Positions 1 to 11,248 of a stretch of 64,000 bases of DNA are shown here, piece after piece. The translations under genes and the position numbers were made by a program. Positions within the stretch are counted from its first letter, which is position 1, and the number at the start of each line of letters is the position of its first letter. The stretch comes from Cannabis sativa (lineage: Eukaryota > Streptophyta > Magnoliopsida > Rosales > Cannabaceae): assembly GCF_029168945.1 (NCBI RefSeq), contig NC_083610.1:73337580-73401579 (forward strand), in the 5' to 3' direction. A model generated the notes under the pieces. That model did no database searches and was not told the origin of the DNA. It was given only the letters and a program-made list of their open reading frames with translations.

Positions 1-306
1 TTATTTTCTAAGGGAAGAGATTATTATGGCCTGTCCCCGGGCCCTTTGTTTTATTATATATTATTTTTTTTGACCTGCCCTTTGGGTCAGGATATTTTAT
101 ACATATGATCACTTTGATGCATATTTTCTTTGACTTTATTTTTACTTTTGGCCTGTTTTACATCTGTCCGTGTGGTATGCCTTAGTACCCCCTGAGTGGC
201 ATGAAAACCTTGTTTTTAAGGCACTCAGTTTTATTCAAAATTTAAAGGTTGCATACATTTTGACGGTACAAATTCTTTAAACAAAGCCTAAGTTAACATA
301 TTTGGA
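1..306 (-). other. 3' untranslated internal stretch of the Gypsy element
   Basis: This stretch lies downstream of the integrase stop in the element's sense. It is T-rich on the + strand and has no open frame of note. No polypurine tract or 3' LTR edge is visible, so the 3' LTR is outside the window. Confidence 0.5.
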
Positions 307-1620
307 CTATTGGTAATACTTTCGGAGATGATCGGCGTTCCAGGCCCTTGGCACAATGGTTCTGTCTATCCTTTTTAGCTTATAGGTTCTGGAGCCGATC
401 TCATCCTCGATTTCATATGGCCCTTCCCAATTTGGCCCAAGTACCCCCACTCCGGGTTCTTGAGTGGCTGGGAAGACTCTTCTTAAGACCATATCCCCAA
501 TAGTGAATTTTCTGTTTTTAACTTTGGAGTTCAAATATTTAGTCACCTTCTTTTGATAAGCTGCCATTCGTATTTGAGACTCGTCCCGGAGCTCTTCAAC
601 CTGACCCAGCGCTTCCTGTAACAAAGCTTGGTTCGTAGCTGGATCATAAGTCGTTCTCCTATGGGACGGGAATAACGTTTCCACCGGGACCATTGCTTCA
701 CAACCGTACGCCATTGAAAAAGGCGAGTGGCCGGTCGTAGTTCTTGGGGTCGTCCGGTAGGCCCATAACACTTTTGGAAATTCTTCAGGCCAGTTGTTTT
801 TGCAGGCCAACAACTTTTTCTTTAGGGTGACCTTTAGGATTTTGTTGACTGCTTCTGCTTGTCCGTTTGTTTGCGGCCTTGCCACCGCGGAGAAGCTTTT
901 AACGACTCCGTGTTGGTTGCAGAAGTCAGTGAACTCTTCGCAATCAAATTGCTTTCCATTGTGAGAGACTATTTTGTGAGACAAACCATATCGACACACT
1001 ATGTTTTTAATAACAAAGTCTAGTGCTTTTTTAGCAGTTATAGTCCTCATTGGCTCAGCCTCCGTCCATTTGGTGAAGTAGTCTACTGCTACTATTGCAT
1101 ACTTTACTCCTCCTTTTCCTGTTGGCAGGGACCCAATAATATCTATCCCCAAGACCGCGAAGGGCCAGGGACTAGTCATCAAGGTAATCTCACTGGGAGG
1201 AGCTCTCGGTATGTTCGCGAACCTTTGGCACGAATCACATTTCTGGACGTAGTCTATGCAATTTTTTTTCATTGTTGGCCAGAAGTACCCTTGTCTCAAT
1301 ATTTTCTTTGAGAGACTTGGTCCTCCTGTATGATCTCCACAGAACCCTTCGTGGACCTCTAGCATAATTTGCTTAGCTTCAGGGTCTGATACACACCTTA
1401 AATAAGGCATGCTGAGTCCTCTATGGTAGAGAATTTTGTCCATAATCACATAACGGTGAGCCTGATACTGAATCTTTCTGGACAGTGCCCTTTCTTGGGG
1501 CAACTCACCTTTTGTTATGTACTCGATGATTGGGACCATCCAGCTGGGTTCTTGCCCAACCGTTGTTATGGCCTCTTTTATTTTGATGCTTGGCTCTGCC
1601 AAGTGTTCCACAGGTACCAC
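307..1620 (-). pseudogene. Gypsy integrase (3' end of pol), catalytic Asp lost
   Basis: The open frame is 437 residues. It has an N-terminal HHCC zinc-binding region (His around 90 and 97, CDSC at 128-131) and a DDE core: Asp160 in LGID, then SHNGK where the family has SDNGK, so residue 220 is His, then Glu256 in NGQAE. The 35-residue spacing between the second and third catalytic positions is kept. A C-terminal chromatin/DNA-binding tail follows and ends at a TAA near 307. The enzyme would insert the element's cDNA into the genome, but with His at the second acidic position strand transfer is not expected. The frame enters from RNase H through a one-base loss near 1615, so the listed start is only the first in-frame initiator after the break. 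Confidence 0.9.
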
Positions 1621-2150
1621 CCCAGTTTCTTAATTTCACTGTCTGAAGCTAACTTAGCCAGGCAGTCTGCGTGAGCATTCTTTTCTCTGGGGATTCTTTC
1701 CACTTTATAGTCCGTGAACTCGTGGAGCAGTTCCCAGACTATCACCGCATACGCGACCATTCTTTCTCCGCGCGTCTGATATTCTCCCGACACCTGGTTC
1801 ACTACCAGTTGGGAGTCGCTGTAGACTTCTATTCTTTTAGCCCCCACAGTCTTTGCTAATCTCAGCCCTACTATCAAGGCTTCATATTCGGGCTCGTTGT
1901 TGGAAGCTGAGAAGTCGAACCGTAGGGCTGCTTGGAGTCGAAGTCCACTTGGGGATATCATTGCAACCCCTGCTCCGGATCCATTCTCGTTGGAGGCTCC
2001 GTCTACAAGTACTTTCCACGCTGGGACTAATGGTGCGGGCATGTCTGCGGTAGCTTCAGCTTCATTGCACTCTATGATGAAGTCCGCTAGCGCTTGCCCT
2101 TTTATGGAAATGCGTGGGACGTAGTGTAGGTCAAACTGGCTTAACTCCAT
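1578..2150 (-). pseudogene. Gypsy second RNase H-like domain (plant Tat type)
   Basis: The segment is 190 residues long and contains the DGASN...GSGAG start of an RNase H fold. It also has the acidic residue in EYEAL, the YSDSQL motif, and HADCLAKLAS near the end, all hallmarks of the extra RNase H domain in Tat-lineage Gypsy elements. It would degrade the RNA of the RNA:DNA hybrid during reverse transcription. An in-frame TGA near 2154 separates it from the upstream piece, and a one-base deletion near 1615 throws its last residues out of frame before integrase. Confidence 0.85.
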
Positions 2151-2154
2151 TGCT

Positions 2155-2516
2155 CATTTGAGGAGCCTTCCGGACGCCTCTGGCTTTTGTAGGACTTGGC
2201 GGAGCGGATGGTTGGTCAATACCTTGATTGGATGAGCTTGGAAGTAGGGTCTCAATTTTCTCGAGGACATCAGGAGGCAAAAAATTAGTTTTTCAATGAC
2301 TGGGTATCGCGTCTTCGCTCCTATCATGCGCTTGCTTACATAGTATACGGGATGCTAAGTTTTCTCCTCTTCCCGGACTAAGGTTGCGCTGACCGCGTGC
2401 TCGGAGACGGCTAAGTATAGGAGCAAGTCCTCTCTGAGAACGGGCTTCGACAGAATTGGAGGTTTGGCCATGTGCTCTTTCAGCTTCTTGAATGCCTCCT
2501 CGCACTCATCGGACCA
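2155..2516 (-). pseudogene. Gypsy RT-connected RNase H segment, broken by a stop
   Basis: In the same frame as RT the stretch reads WSDECEEAF, then KLKEHMAKPPILSKP, then an acidic segment, a TAG near 2356, and HPVYYVSKRM. This is the RNase H region that directly follows RT in Gypsy pol. It is bounded by TAA (2517-2519) upstream and TGA near 2154 downstream. Confidence 0.8.
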
Positions 2517-3284
2517 TTAAAATTGCTGACACTTCTTCAAGATGTTGAAGAAGGGAATGCACTTGTCTGTGGACCGGGAGATAAAACGGCTCAGGGCGGC
2601 AACCTTTCCGGTTAGGCTCTGTACGTCTTTATGCTTCTTCGGGGAAGGCATGCTCAGGAGAGCCTGAATTTTTTCTGGATTTGCCTCAATTCCCCTCTGA
2701 CTGACGATGAAGCCCAGAAACTTCCCCGACTTAACCCCGAAAATGCACTTCTTCGGGTTGAGTTTCATTCCGTATCTCCGGACTACTTCAAAGCATTCTT
2801 CCAAGTCGTCCGCGTGGCTAGTGCACGCTTTTGACTTGACTAGCATGTCGTCTACGTATACCTCCATATTTCGCCCCAGGAGGCCTTTGAACATCCGGTT
2901 CACCATTCTTTGATAAGTTGTGCCAGCGTTTTTCAGTCCGAAAGGCATGACTAGGTAGCAGTATACCCCCTTATCGGTCCTGAAGCTAGTACACTCTTGA
3001 TCCGCTACGTGCATTTTAATTTGGATGTAATCGGCGTACGCGTCCATGAAGGACAGTAGTTTGAATCTGGATGTGGCGTCCACCATCTGGTCGATCCTGG
3101 GCAAAGGAAAACAATCCTTTGGGCAGGATTTGTTTAGGTCAGTGAAATCTATACAAACCCGCCATGTCCCGTTGGGCTTCGGCACAAGGACCGGATTGGC
3201 TAGCCATTCCGGGTAGTAGACATCTCGAATCATGCCACTCGTTAGTAGTTTGTCCACCTCTTTCTCTAAGGCTTCGGCCTTCAC
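2517..3284 (-). pseudogene. Gypsy reverse transcriptase
   Basis: This is a clear RT of about 255 residues. It contains WRVCIDFTDLN, then PLPRID, FMDAYADY, MPFGLKNAGTTYQ and the catalytic YVDDM box at residues 143-147, followed by the LGFIVS thumb region. The ORF starts on a non-ATG codon because an in-frame TAG at 3306-3308 cuts it from the linker upstream; in a working element it would be part of one polyprotein. It ends at TAA 2517-2519, before the RNase H segment. It would copy element RNA into DNA. Confidence 0.92.
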
Positions 3285-3305
3285 TGAATCGAGGGGACGT
3301 CGCTT

Positions 3306-3710
3306 CTATTGGACTGATGGCATGTCCGGGTTGACATTAAGGACATGGGTGATGACGTGGGGACTTATGCCAGTCATGTCTTCTTGGCACCATGCGAAAA
3401 CGTCAATGGTACCCCTCAATGTCTTTATTATTTTTTCTTTTTCCTCCGGATCTAGGCTCTTTCCTAGCCGGAGTACTTTGGTGGAGTCGAGGACTCACAC
3501 CGACACTTCCTCGACATCCTCCATTGGTTCTACAATTTTTTCAGATCCCACACGGGGATCCAACTCATCTTCTTCCGCCATTTCTGGCTCAATAATTTCT
3601 CGGACCATCAACACGGGTAGGTGGGCAGCAATGTTATAGCACTGCCTAGCCTCCCCTTGGTTTCCCCTACGGTCCCTATCCCAGCCTCTTCGGTTGGGAA
3701 TTTTAGGCAC
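3306..3710 (-). pseudogene. Gypsy protease-RT linker with frameshift and stops
   Basis: After the protease motif the frame shifts by one base near 3670, and the polyprotein continues in the frame used by RT. The segment holds RGNQGEARQCYN and an acidic stretch. It is interrupted by TGA at 3495-3497 and TAG at 3306-3308. The part just before RT (VFAWCQEDM, then VITHVLN) is typical of the RT lead-in of Tat elements. Confidence 0.75.
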
Positions 3711-4867
3711 AATTGCCGTATTGACGTGACTGCACCGAAATCCACCAAGGCCGGTCGGCCAAGGATTGTGTTATAAGTTGTTGGGCAGTCCACCACCACA
3801 AATGTGCAGTACTTGAAAGTGCTCTGGGGTGTGTCTGGGCACAAGGTGACTGGGAGCCTCACTTTTCCCATAGGGATAAGTGTTGTTCCATTGAACCCTG
3901 TGAGTTGGGAACCACTCGGTGATAGGTCTCGGTCCGTTAGGCCTATTGCAGTGAAGGCTTCTTTGAATAGCAGATTCACGGAACTCCCATTGTCGATCAA
4001 GACTCTGGCCACGATCTTATTGGCAATGGAGGTCTCTATGACCAACGGGTCATGGTGAGGAAAACGCACCGTTTTAGCGTCTTCTTCCGTGAATGTAATG
4101 GGCTGATCCATTAGCCGGGGCCTTTGAGCTGGGAGTTGAGTAACTTCCCAAACCTCATCGTGTTTCACGGCCCCTACGTATCGTTTCAGCTCCTTACGGG
4201 TAGTTCCTCCGATGTGGGGTCCTCCCAAGATCATAGCCACTCTCTCGTTGGGTCTGGGTGGCAGGCCAGGAACTTGCTGGGCATCTCCAGGGGGAACAAC
4301 TGGAGCCAATACTCCTGCTGCACCCCCTGGTGTTCCTTGCAGCAAAGCTCCGGCTGCCTGACCCGGGTTGAGATGGGGCAACCGGTTCTTGATCCACTCG
4401 TAGAGGTGTCCCAATCGGATCAAGTTTTCAATCTCGTCCTTAAGATTTTTGCATTCATTGGTGCTGTGCCTAATATCATTGTGGTACTCGCATCTCTTAT
4501 TAGGATCCCTCCGGGAGCTGTCTTTGTACAAAGGAGGCGGTCTCCGGTAGTGTGTATTTTGCCTAGTAGCAAAATATACACGTTCCTGTGAGTCCGTTAA
4601 CTCCGTGTACTGGGTATATTGGGGAGTATACCCCCTTTTCTGTCGCTTATCCTCCGTTTGGGTGCTGCCTTTGGAGGACCTTTTACTCCTTGAGCCCTGG
4701 GAAGGTCTGGCTAAACTTGCGGTCGGAGCGGAGTGCGAGGGGGCTTGACCGTTTATCCCTGAGGGATTTCCAAAATGAGAAGACGCGGGGGCTAAGGCCT
4801 GGCCTTGGCTATATCCGGGAGTAGCAGAAAATTGTATGTCGCTCATTGGTGGGGCTGTCGTTGGCAC
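3608..4867 (-). pseudogene. Gypsy gag C-terminus and aspartic protease
   Basis: This frame continues the gag frame after the in-frame TGA at 4886-4888. It has a low-complexity Pro/Ser/Gln-rich start, a Cys/His segment beginning CEYHND and ending TNEC (gag nucleocapsid-like), and the aspartic protease active site DNGSS, followed further on by a TYNTILGRPALVDF flap region. The protease would cut the polyprotein. A frame change near 3670 makes the last residues of this ORF out of frame. Confidence 0.85.
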
Positions 4868-4885
4868 AGTGCCTGAGAGCTGGGC

Positions 4886-5422
4886 TCAGGGTGCATATCT
4901 CGCTATCTCGGTAGGATAGTATCCCCCATAGGCCACTATTTGGGCCTCTTCCAGGTTGATGTATTTCTGGACTCTCTTCTGGAAGTCTTGAAGGTTTGAA
5001 GCTCCTTCTTGTTGCAACTCGTTCCAGAATGGAGTCCCCGTACGGATGCCTGCTTGGATAAGAGCAAACTGTTGTCCGTCATCCACTTTCTTTGTTTTAG
5101 AGGCTTCTTCCCTGAACCTCTTGATGAAATTTTTCAGTCTCTCCGTAGGCAGCTGCTTGATGTTAGTCAAGGTGCTGACCTCCAGATTTACTTTCCTTGC
5201 GGCGACAAATTGTCTCCGGAAGCTGGTTTGCAACTTATTCCAGCAATCCACGGATCCTGGTTCCAGTTTCTTAAACCATTCCTCCGCGGATCCGCTTAGA
5301 GTAAGCGGGAAGCAGAAACACTTGGTGTCATTGCTGACCCTCATGACTGTCATGACTCGGTTGAACCGTGACAGGTGATCACTTGGATCAGAGTTCCTGG
5401 CATAAGCTGCCATCTCTGGCAT
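4886..5422 (-). pseudogene. Gypsy gag capsid (retrotransposon gag domain)
   Basis: The ORF of 178 residues carries the retrotransposon gag fold. It has DPSDHLSRFN and CFCFPLTLSGSAEEWFKKL near the N-terminus, then FRRQFVAARK, then LKNFIKRFREEA. It ends at TGA 4886-4888, which lies in the same frame as the downstream gag-protease ORF, so one point change splits gag. Upstream frames (5575-5838 and 5350-5553) hold the gag N-terminus in shifted frames, so more small indels lie between about 5400 and 5840. Confidence 0.88.
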
Positions 5423-5899
5423 CTTAAAATTTTTGGGGAACTCTGCTTCCAGGATGTGTTTGGCACACGGCTCCCCGTCCTCACAATCAGAGTCGGAGTT
5501 GTCGCCTTTCTGTCTCCGGGAGACTCGGGCGATGTCTTTTCAGAGTATGGCAAGTTCTGCCATGATTCTTTCGTTTAACGTTCCCGTGGAGACCGTGGTC
5601 CATATTTCTTTTGGTCTAGGTGATCCCGGAGATCACCTTGGTTCCCGTTAATCTGATTTCTCAGATCAATGGGAGGACATTTCTGGCCCCTTCTTCCTCT
5701 CCCTCCGGGCTCTTGGTGCACGGAAACGCTCTTTCGGTCCTCTCGATCCTGAGGGCCAAGACTCCCTATTTGGAGTTTGCCCCTCTGCGGACCTTTCCCT
5801 TTCAGGAAATCCGAGCAGACCTTTCGCGGATCCTGCACCTTTTTCTTTTTCCCAGGAGTGGAAACCCAGAGAATGTTCTTGGTGGATTTTTCCTCTTCT

Positions 5900-6473
5900 A
5901 GTTCTTATGAAACCCAGAATCATCGACCCCTCTTTAATGAGTTTGGGGGGTATTTATAGTGTTTTTTGTGGGGTGATTCTTAGAATTAAGGTACATGTAT
6001 TTCTGTAACTATCAGTAAAGCCACACATTCCCAATGAATATATCATAGGTAATGCATGGTCTAATCCCTAGGTTTTGTAGGGATTTTATGAGTGCAGTCA
6101 TTTATCCTTTTTGACTGATGTGATTCCTCACAGAGTAGCCATCACTAGACTTTATTGATCATAGCCTAGTAGGTACAGAGTGGGGGTTGAGCCGTCGGAC
6201 TTTATTACGTATGGCAGTTTCAATACGCCTCCTACCATGCGGCATTAAATGCAAGATGACTGTTCAGATAGGATCTGACACCACCCGGAGATGCTTTGTT
6301 GTAATCTTGCTCTCCGGGAGCATACGAGACTTACATGCCTTCTCCGAGAGGCATGTCTAAGGTAATCCTTCACTTTAAGGAGACTTAGCTGATTTATTCA
6401 AATGCTAAACCTTTTCCATCCATGTGTCATCATCCGGTTGGTCCACGTATTTTGGGCAAAATCAGGGGCAACA
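5900..6473 (-). repeat. 5' LTR of the Gypsy element
   Basis: The outer edge (TGTTGCCCC on the - strand) is at 6473. The LTR holds a TATAAATA box at 5951-5958, about 520 bp from the edge. The inner edge is not resolved because neither the CA end nor a primer binding site could be recognised; 5900 is an approximate limit. The 3' copy needed for comparison is outside the window. Confidence 0.65.
5951..5958 (-). promoter_or_regulatory. LTR TATA box
   Basis: TATAAATA on the - strand, followed by a run of C. The same octamer in the same setting occurs in two other - strand LTR-like segments (9017-9024 and 28420-28427), which supports it as the core promoter of this LTR type. Confidence 0.6.
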
Positions 6474-7732
6474 AAAATAAATAATATTTTCTCCAAAATA
6501 ATATATTTTTCTCTTTATTATTATTTAATAATAATATTATATTTAATTAATTAATATAATTTTATCTAATTAAATTAAATAATTAAATACTATTAATTAT
6601 ACAATTCATAATTTCCATAATTAATCAAAATAATAATTTCACAAATTACTATTTTACCTTTTAGAATTTATTTGTCATAGAAATTTATACCCACTCAAAA
6701 TATATTTATCAAATAAAACTTTCCTCTATACAGTGTTGTATAGAGGTGACTCGGGGACCATGGACCTATATTTCAAAGCTCTAATAAATCCAAGATTACC
6801 ATCAATTTCATCAAGAGAATAATCTAGTTTATTAATTCCATTATTAGTCCACTATAAATATGGAATTGTACTCTTTGATAATATCGAATTATATTTAGAG
6901 AATTCTTACTTGTAATTGATATAATCAATAGCTCGCCCTCCAATTATTAGTTCATAATTAGAGTTGGTCAAAATACTATTTTACCTTCTAATTAGCTCTT
7001 GATTCTTTATGTACCATTTATTCAACGTGAACAATTAATTTATAACTTATTATTGATTTAGATCTAACTGTTAGCACTCCCAAAATTAACACTATAAAGG
7101 AACTAATATTCGATCCGTTAAGAAAGCTTGGATTCTTCTATTGTATAACATGTTCCCAACCACTCATGTTATTAAGCTCCCAAAACAAAAGTTGTAAGAA
7201 TCGTCTTCTCTAAGAAACTTTCACGAGTGAATCAAAGAACTCAATGAACACAAATAGGAGTTCATGTATACTCAGGATTCATACTGATCTACTAATGATC
7301 ATCATTGTGATATGATAAACTCTTTTCATGGTAAACAACAAGTTTGATAAAAAGATGTTTAGTATATATCAGTCCAGTCATGCATAATCTAATTAGACAC
7401 AGTAACTTAACTACATGTTCATCTACATATGGGATCTGAATCAAAATCACACACACTAGAAGTATAGTGTATGGTAAATCGTACTTAGTAGTTTCATATT
7501 AAAGATTCCCAGAACTTTAATACACTACCGACTTGTTTTATTCATATCGTATAATCTTAATTCTCTTGTACATCTTTACAAGATTATACCTTCTCCATAT
7601 GAATAAGAAATTTTTTGATATCTAATAATTATACTCTTATAATTAATATATCATTTATCTTATAATTCTATTTCATAAATTCTCTAATATATTATCTAAT
7701 AATTAATTGCTTTTAGGGTATAAATTCCAACA
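6474..7732 (-). repeat. Copia-type LTR fragment
   Basis: The right edge on the - strand reads TGTTGGAATTTATACCC, the usual opening of Copia LTRs. The stretch is AT-rich, without coding potential, and its left part is interrupted by the Gypsy element whose LTR begins at 6473. The remainder of this LTR would lie on the other side of that element, outside the window. Confidence 0.55.
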
Positions 7733-8704
7733 CCATTGAGATTTCTCCAGATGAAGTACAAAATGGTGTTTCGTACTCTAGTTCAGACATGGTGGAACAA
7801 CTACGTGCGCAGGGTTCTTGGCTTCTTGCCAATGGTGATGCCTTAATTTGATTCAAGGCTGAGAACATTCCATTGTAGAAGTTGGTTAGCTCCAAACCTT
7901 CAAATGTTATCGCCCAAAGAGACTTCCACTATTGCCGTTTGAGACTGAATATTCCTCATCAACATCATCGCTTTGATTATGAGAGTCATTACGACAATTC
8001 TTGTCCTTCCAGGAAGTAGACTTCTTGATTTCGGCATCATCTTATCTTTAAGTGCGACTCTACCTCTAGAATTAGTCTGGTCACCTTTCCCTGAAGCATG
8101 ATTTCCTTTCTTTTTCTGTTGAGGTTGGTCGACAATCTTAGACCTTTTTTGTTGTTTAGTCGAAGGAGCCTTCCTTAAAGTTTCACCAATTATCCTTTTT
8201 CTTTTATCCTTGTGAGGATTAGAGGTTCTAGGATCTTTAGGGTCAACTCTTCTGGGAGCGTCAGTAATTGGAGTTGTTTGCATAGTAGTGTTTCTCTTGG
8301 TGAGGGCTGTCATCACGACTTCTATTCTTGTCATTTTACCGAGTAGTATCTTATTGAACAGATTTTGTCGAGATAACCTGCTTTTAGTTAATTTGAACTT
8401 TTTGGTCATGATGACCAGGAGATCTGACTCATCGAGATTTTTTTTCTCCAGCACCACCTTCAATGGATTTATCCTGATGATCATCCTTCAGGGTGTCTTG
8501 AGGATCATCTTTCGAGGTGTCTTAGGGATCATCTGAACTATTCTCTTCTAATTTATCATCTTCGAATATAGGAGCGTCTAGATATTTGTCTTTCCCAAGT
8601 TGATCCTTGTGACGGTCGGTCGCCTCATTTTGATCTTCAATATCCCCTGCCTTGGCATTAGGATTGATGAAGTGAAGATCAAACTTGTTTCGGGTGAGTG
8701 CCAC
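7733..8704 (-). pseudogene. Decayed retroelement gag region
   Basis: Three open pieces (8704-8522, 8484-7900, 7895-7733) in different frames make a Lys/Arg/Asp/Glu-rich, low-complexity protein that I do not recognise as a host gene. It lies directly downstream, in - sense, of the Tat-like LTR at 8715-9524 and starts about 310 bp after that LTR's TATA box, the position of gag. I infer a frameshifted gag N-terminus, cut off by the Copia LTR at 7732. Alternative: an unrelated low-complexity pseudogene. Confidence 0.4.
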
Positions 8705-8714
8705 GATTACTGAA

Positions 8715-9524
8715 TGTAATTTTCAGATGGTATTACTGCATCCTTCAATTCTCAATGAAAGTACCAAAATATTTATCGAGATTTTTGGAAAATAAATTAT
8801 AATAAATTAGAACTGAGGAAATAAATAATTCAAGAATGAGAATAACATACAAAGTTTTTACGTGGTTGGAGCGTTAACTAGTCTTAGTCCACGAGTCAAT
8901 ATTATTATGTATTTAAGCTAGAAAAGCCCTTGAGATACAATGAGCATAAGTTCTTTATTTCTATCTGAGCAAATATTTTAAGAGAATTCAACCCTCAATC
9001 TAAAAGATTTGTTGGGTATTTATAATGTTAAGAAAATTATACTTAGTTTCTTTTTTTTTTCCTGTAATGGGGAGTTTACATCAAATTACATAACTTGGAT
9101 TGTTCTCGTGAAGTCCAACCCTTGAAGGAGTCGATCTACTGACTAAGTAGATTGAATACGATTAATGCTGTCAAAACCGTATTCTATAATTGTGGGCAAT
9201 TAATTATGTATTAATTGTTTAGTCTTCATTTAGGTATTTCTCATTTTAGCTTGATACTATCTTTTGTCGAGATCTGAGGAGTATTTACTTTCTTATTTTG
9301 TGCACTTAAATAAAAAGGAAATTGGATTGATCTTTCAGGAACGCATTGTCTAACCTTTCGACATCACGATACATAGGGCTGCTTCTGGATACATATGGAA
9401 GATCATCTAGTCACGGAACTAAGGTGCCTTCCTGTAAGGTTTTGTGTGACTTGTGCTTGGCCCAAATTATCTTCTTTGGGATTGCTGATATGGAATCCAC
9501 GTGTCTCTTGCCGGAAACATGGAT
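8715..9524 (-). repeat. Tat-like Gypsy 5' LTR (second copy)
   Basis: Contains the phrase ACGTGGTTGGAGCGTTAACT and a nearby TAGTCCACGAGTC, which I know as common text of plant Gypsy LTRs, and a TATAAATA box at 9017-9024 followed by CCCAAC, as in the first element. A short CACGTGG-type match near the right end resembles the first element's LTR start. Both edges are approximate. Confidence 0.45.
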
Positions 9525-9912
9525 ACCATATATATATAGATACACTCTTAATGAGTATCACATATGAATGGGTAGTATTAGGAAAATTTGAGTTTTTATG
9601 CTTAGTTTTTTTATCTAATTAAAAAAATCTTTCGTTTTTACATTATATAGGCTAGAGTTGTTCCATTAGCTAAAAAAAAAATTAAGAAAAAAAAGAATTG
9701 AGTTTGATTTAATATTTTGTATATAACATATTTTTGATATAGTGTAAAAATAAATATTTTTTAATATTTTTTTAATTGAGTATAGTAATTTAAATTTCTC
9801 TTTTATTATTTGTTATTGCATTAAAATTTAACAGTTTAATATTTTTAAAATTAATATTTATAATTAAATTTATTTAATAATAAAAAGTAATTTCCATATA
9901 TATATATAAAAA
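9525..9912. other. AT-rich intergenic, nothing recognised
   Basis: Homopolymer-rich sequence with a short (TA)n tract near 9897-9908. No ORF, RNA gene or transposon edge was found. Confidence 0.5.
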
Positions 9913-10255
9913 GGTAAGTACTATTTTGGACCTTTTGTTTTGCAAAAGTTACTAATTAGACCCTCTATTTTGTTAAATGACAAAATGGACCTTGTATTTT
10001 CCAAAATGTTACAAATAGGACCATGAGCTTAATTTTTGACAATTTTTTTTTAATATAACCAACTTGAAAATATGAACAGATACAGAAAATGTAAACAATT
10101 TTGTCATAACACCTTTAGATTGGATTATCATTAAATTTTCTTTTGACAAAAAATCAGTTCAGGGTCCTATTTTTATCATTTTGGAAAATACAATGTCTAT
10201 TTTGTTATTTAACAAAACAGATGGTCTAATTAGTAACTTTTTCAAAAATAATGTA
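9913..10255. mobile_element. Foldback MITE with long inverted arms
   Basis: The left arm (about 9914-10006) and right arm (about 10177-10254) are imperfect inverted copies of each other. AAAGTTACTAATTAGACC on the left pairs with GGTCTAATTAGTAACTTT on the right, and further blocks (ATTTTGTTAAATGACAAAAT; TATTTTCCAAAATG) follow in mirrored order. The middle (about 170 bp) is non-coding. The exact ends and target duplication are not resolved. The RNA would fold into a hairpin. Confidence 0.7.
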
Positions 10256-10500
10256 TTTTTTTTTTCAAAATATTGTGTAAGTTTTATACTATATACTATG
10301 TTAAATTTTTACCGTTATTCTACGGTTGTTAATTAGTTATTCCACTGTTATTTTTAATTGTTATATTTCGTGTTCTACTGTTGTTTTATAAAAACACAAC
10401 ATTTTTAAAAAAAAAAATCGTGTGAAAATAATTTTATAAAAATTAACTCAAATTCTAATATTAAGTTTCACTTTTTACAGGCGAATTCACCTAGTGGGGG

Positions 10501-11240
10501 TAGGGGTGTTCACTAAGTATCCGATCCAATCCAATCCGCACGATCCAATCCAATCCAATCCGCAAAATGCGGATATCCGCACTTGCGCGGATTGGATTGG
10601 ATTGAAAAATCTAAAATCCGCACTTGTGCGGATTGGATGTTGTTTGACCTCAAAAAGTAACCGATCCAATCCAATCCGCACTTAATTATATATATTTTTA
10701 AAAAATTATAATATATAATATATATTAATTTTCTAGTAATATTAAAAAAAAAACACAAATTTCTAATTTATTAATCTTTTTTAGTAATATATTGAGTTAG
10801 TCTATTTTATTTATTTTATAATAAAAAACACTAGAAAAATTATTCTATTCAAATAGACACATACACACAAATTTAAATATATATACTAATTTATTTATTT
10901 TAATAATAAATACATATATATTTTAGTGTAAAGTATATATTAACATATATGTATATGGGTTTGATTTATATATAAATGGTGATGGAAATAGAATATTATT
11001 TGAGATTAAGAAACAATAGTCTTTTTTTAATTTTTTTTCTATGAAATATTAAATAATTTATTATTAAAAAAATAACCGATCCAAAATAACCGATCCAATC
11101 CGCACTATTGCGGATTGGATTGGATCGGATTTAAATTATTATGCGGATCGGATTGGATCCAAAATATGAAATCCGCACTTAGTGCGGATTGGATGTTGTT
11201 TGACCAAAAAAGTGCGGATTGGATCGGATGAACACCCCTA
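10501..11240. mobile_element. Non-autonomous hAT element (740 bp) upstream of MSL gene
   Basis: The ends are perfect 12 bp inverted repeats, TAGGGGTGTTCA at 10501 and its complement ending at 11240. They are flanked by an exact 8 bp duplication AGTGGGGG (10493-10500 and 11241-11248), diagnostic of hAT transposition. Both subterminal regions are packed with GGATTGGAT / ATCCAATCC units in both orientations, which let the element fold on itself. There is no transposase. The right end is 228 bp before the MSL start codon. Confidence 0.92.
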
Positions 11241-11248
11241 AGTGGGGG

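Larger units (their letters stand above)
1..6473 (-). mobile_element. Decayed Ty3/Gypsy LTR retrotransposon (Tat-like), truncated by window start
   Basis: Read on the - strand the order is 5' LTR, gag, protease, reverse transcriptase (RT), RNase H, an extra RNase H-like domain and integrase. The plant-type RNase H segment after RT and the gag style point to the Tat (Ogre/Tat) lineage; this is inference from family knowledge. The LTR's outer end is clear at 6473 (TGTTGCCCC on the - strand). The 3' LTR would lie left of base 1. The coding region is broken by an in-frame TGA (4886-4888), a one-base frame change near 3670, stops at 3495-3497, 3306-3308, 2517-2519, near 2356 and near 2154, and another one-base frame change near 1615. 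The integrase also lacks one catalytic Asp. It is therefore a dead copy. I could not recognise a primer binding site. The right flank (6474 on) is part of a Copia LTR, so this element probably inserted into it. Confidence 0.9.

Noticed and set aside
5400..5950. Primer binding site of the first Gypsy element
   Set aside because: I looked for initiator-Met and other common plant primer sites downstream of the TATA box and saw no convincing match, so none is annotated.
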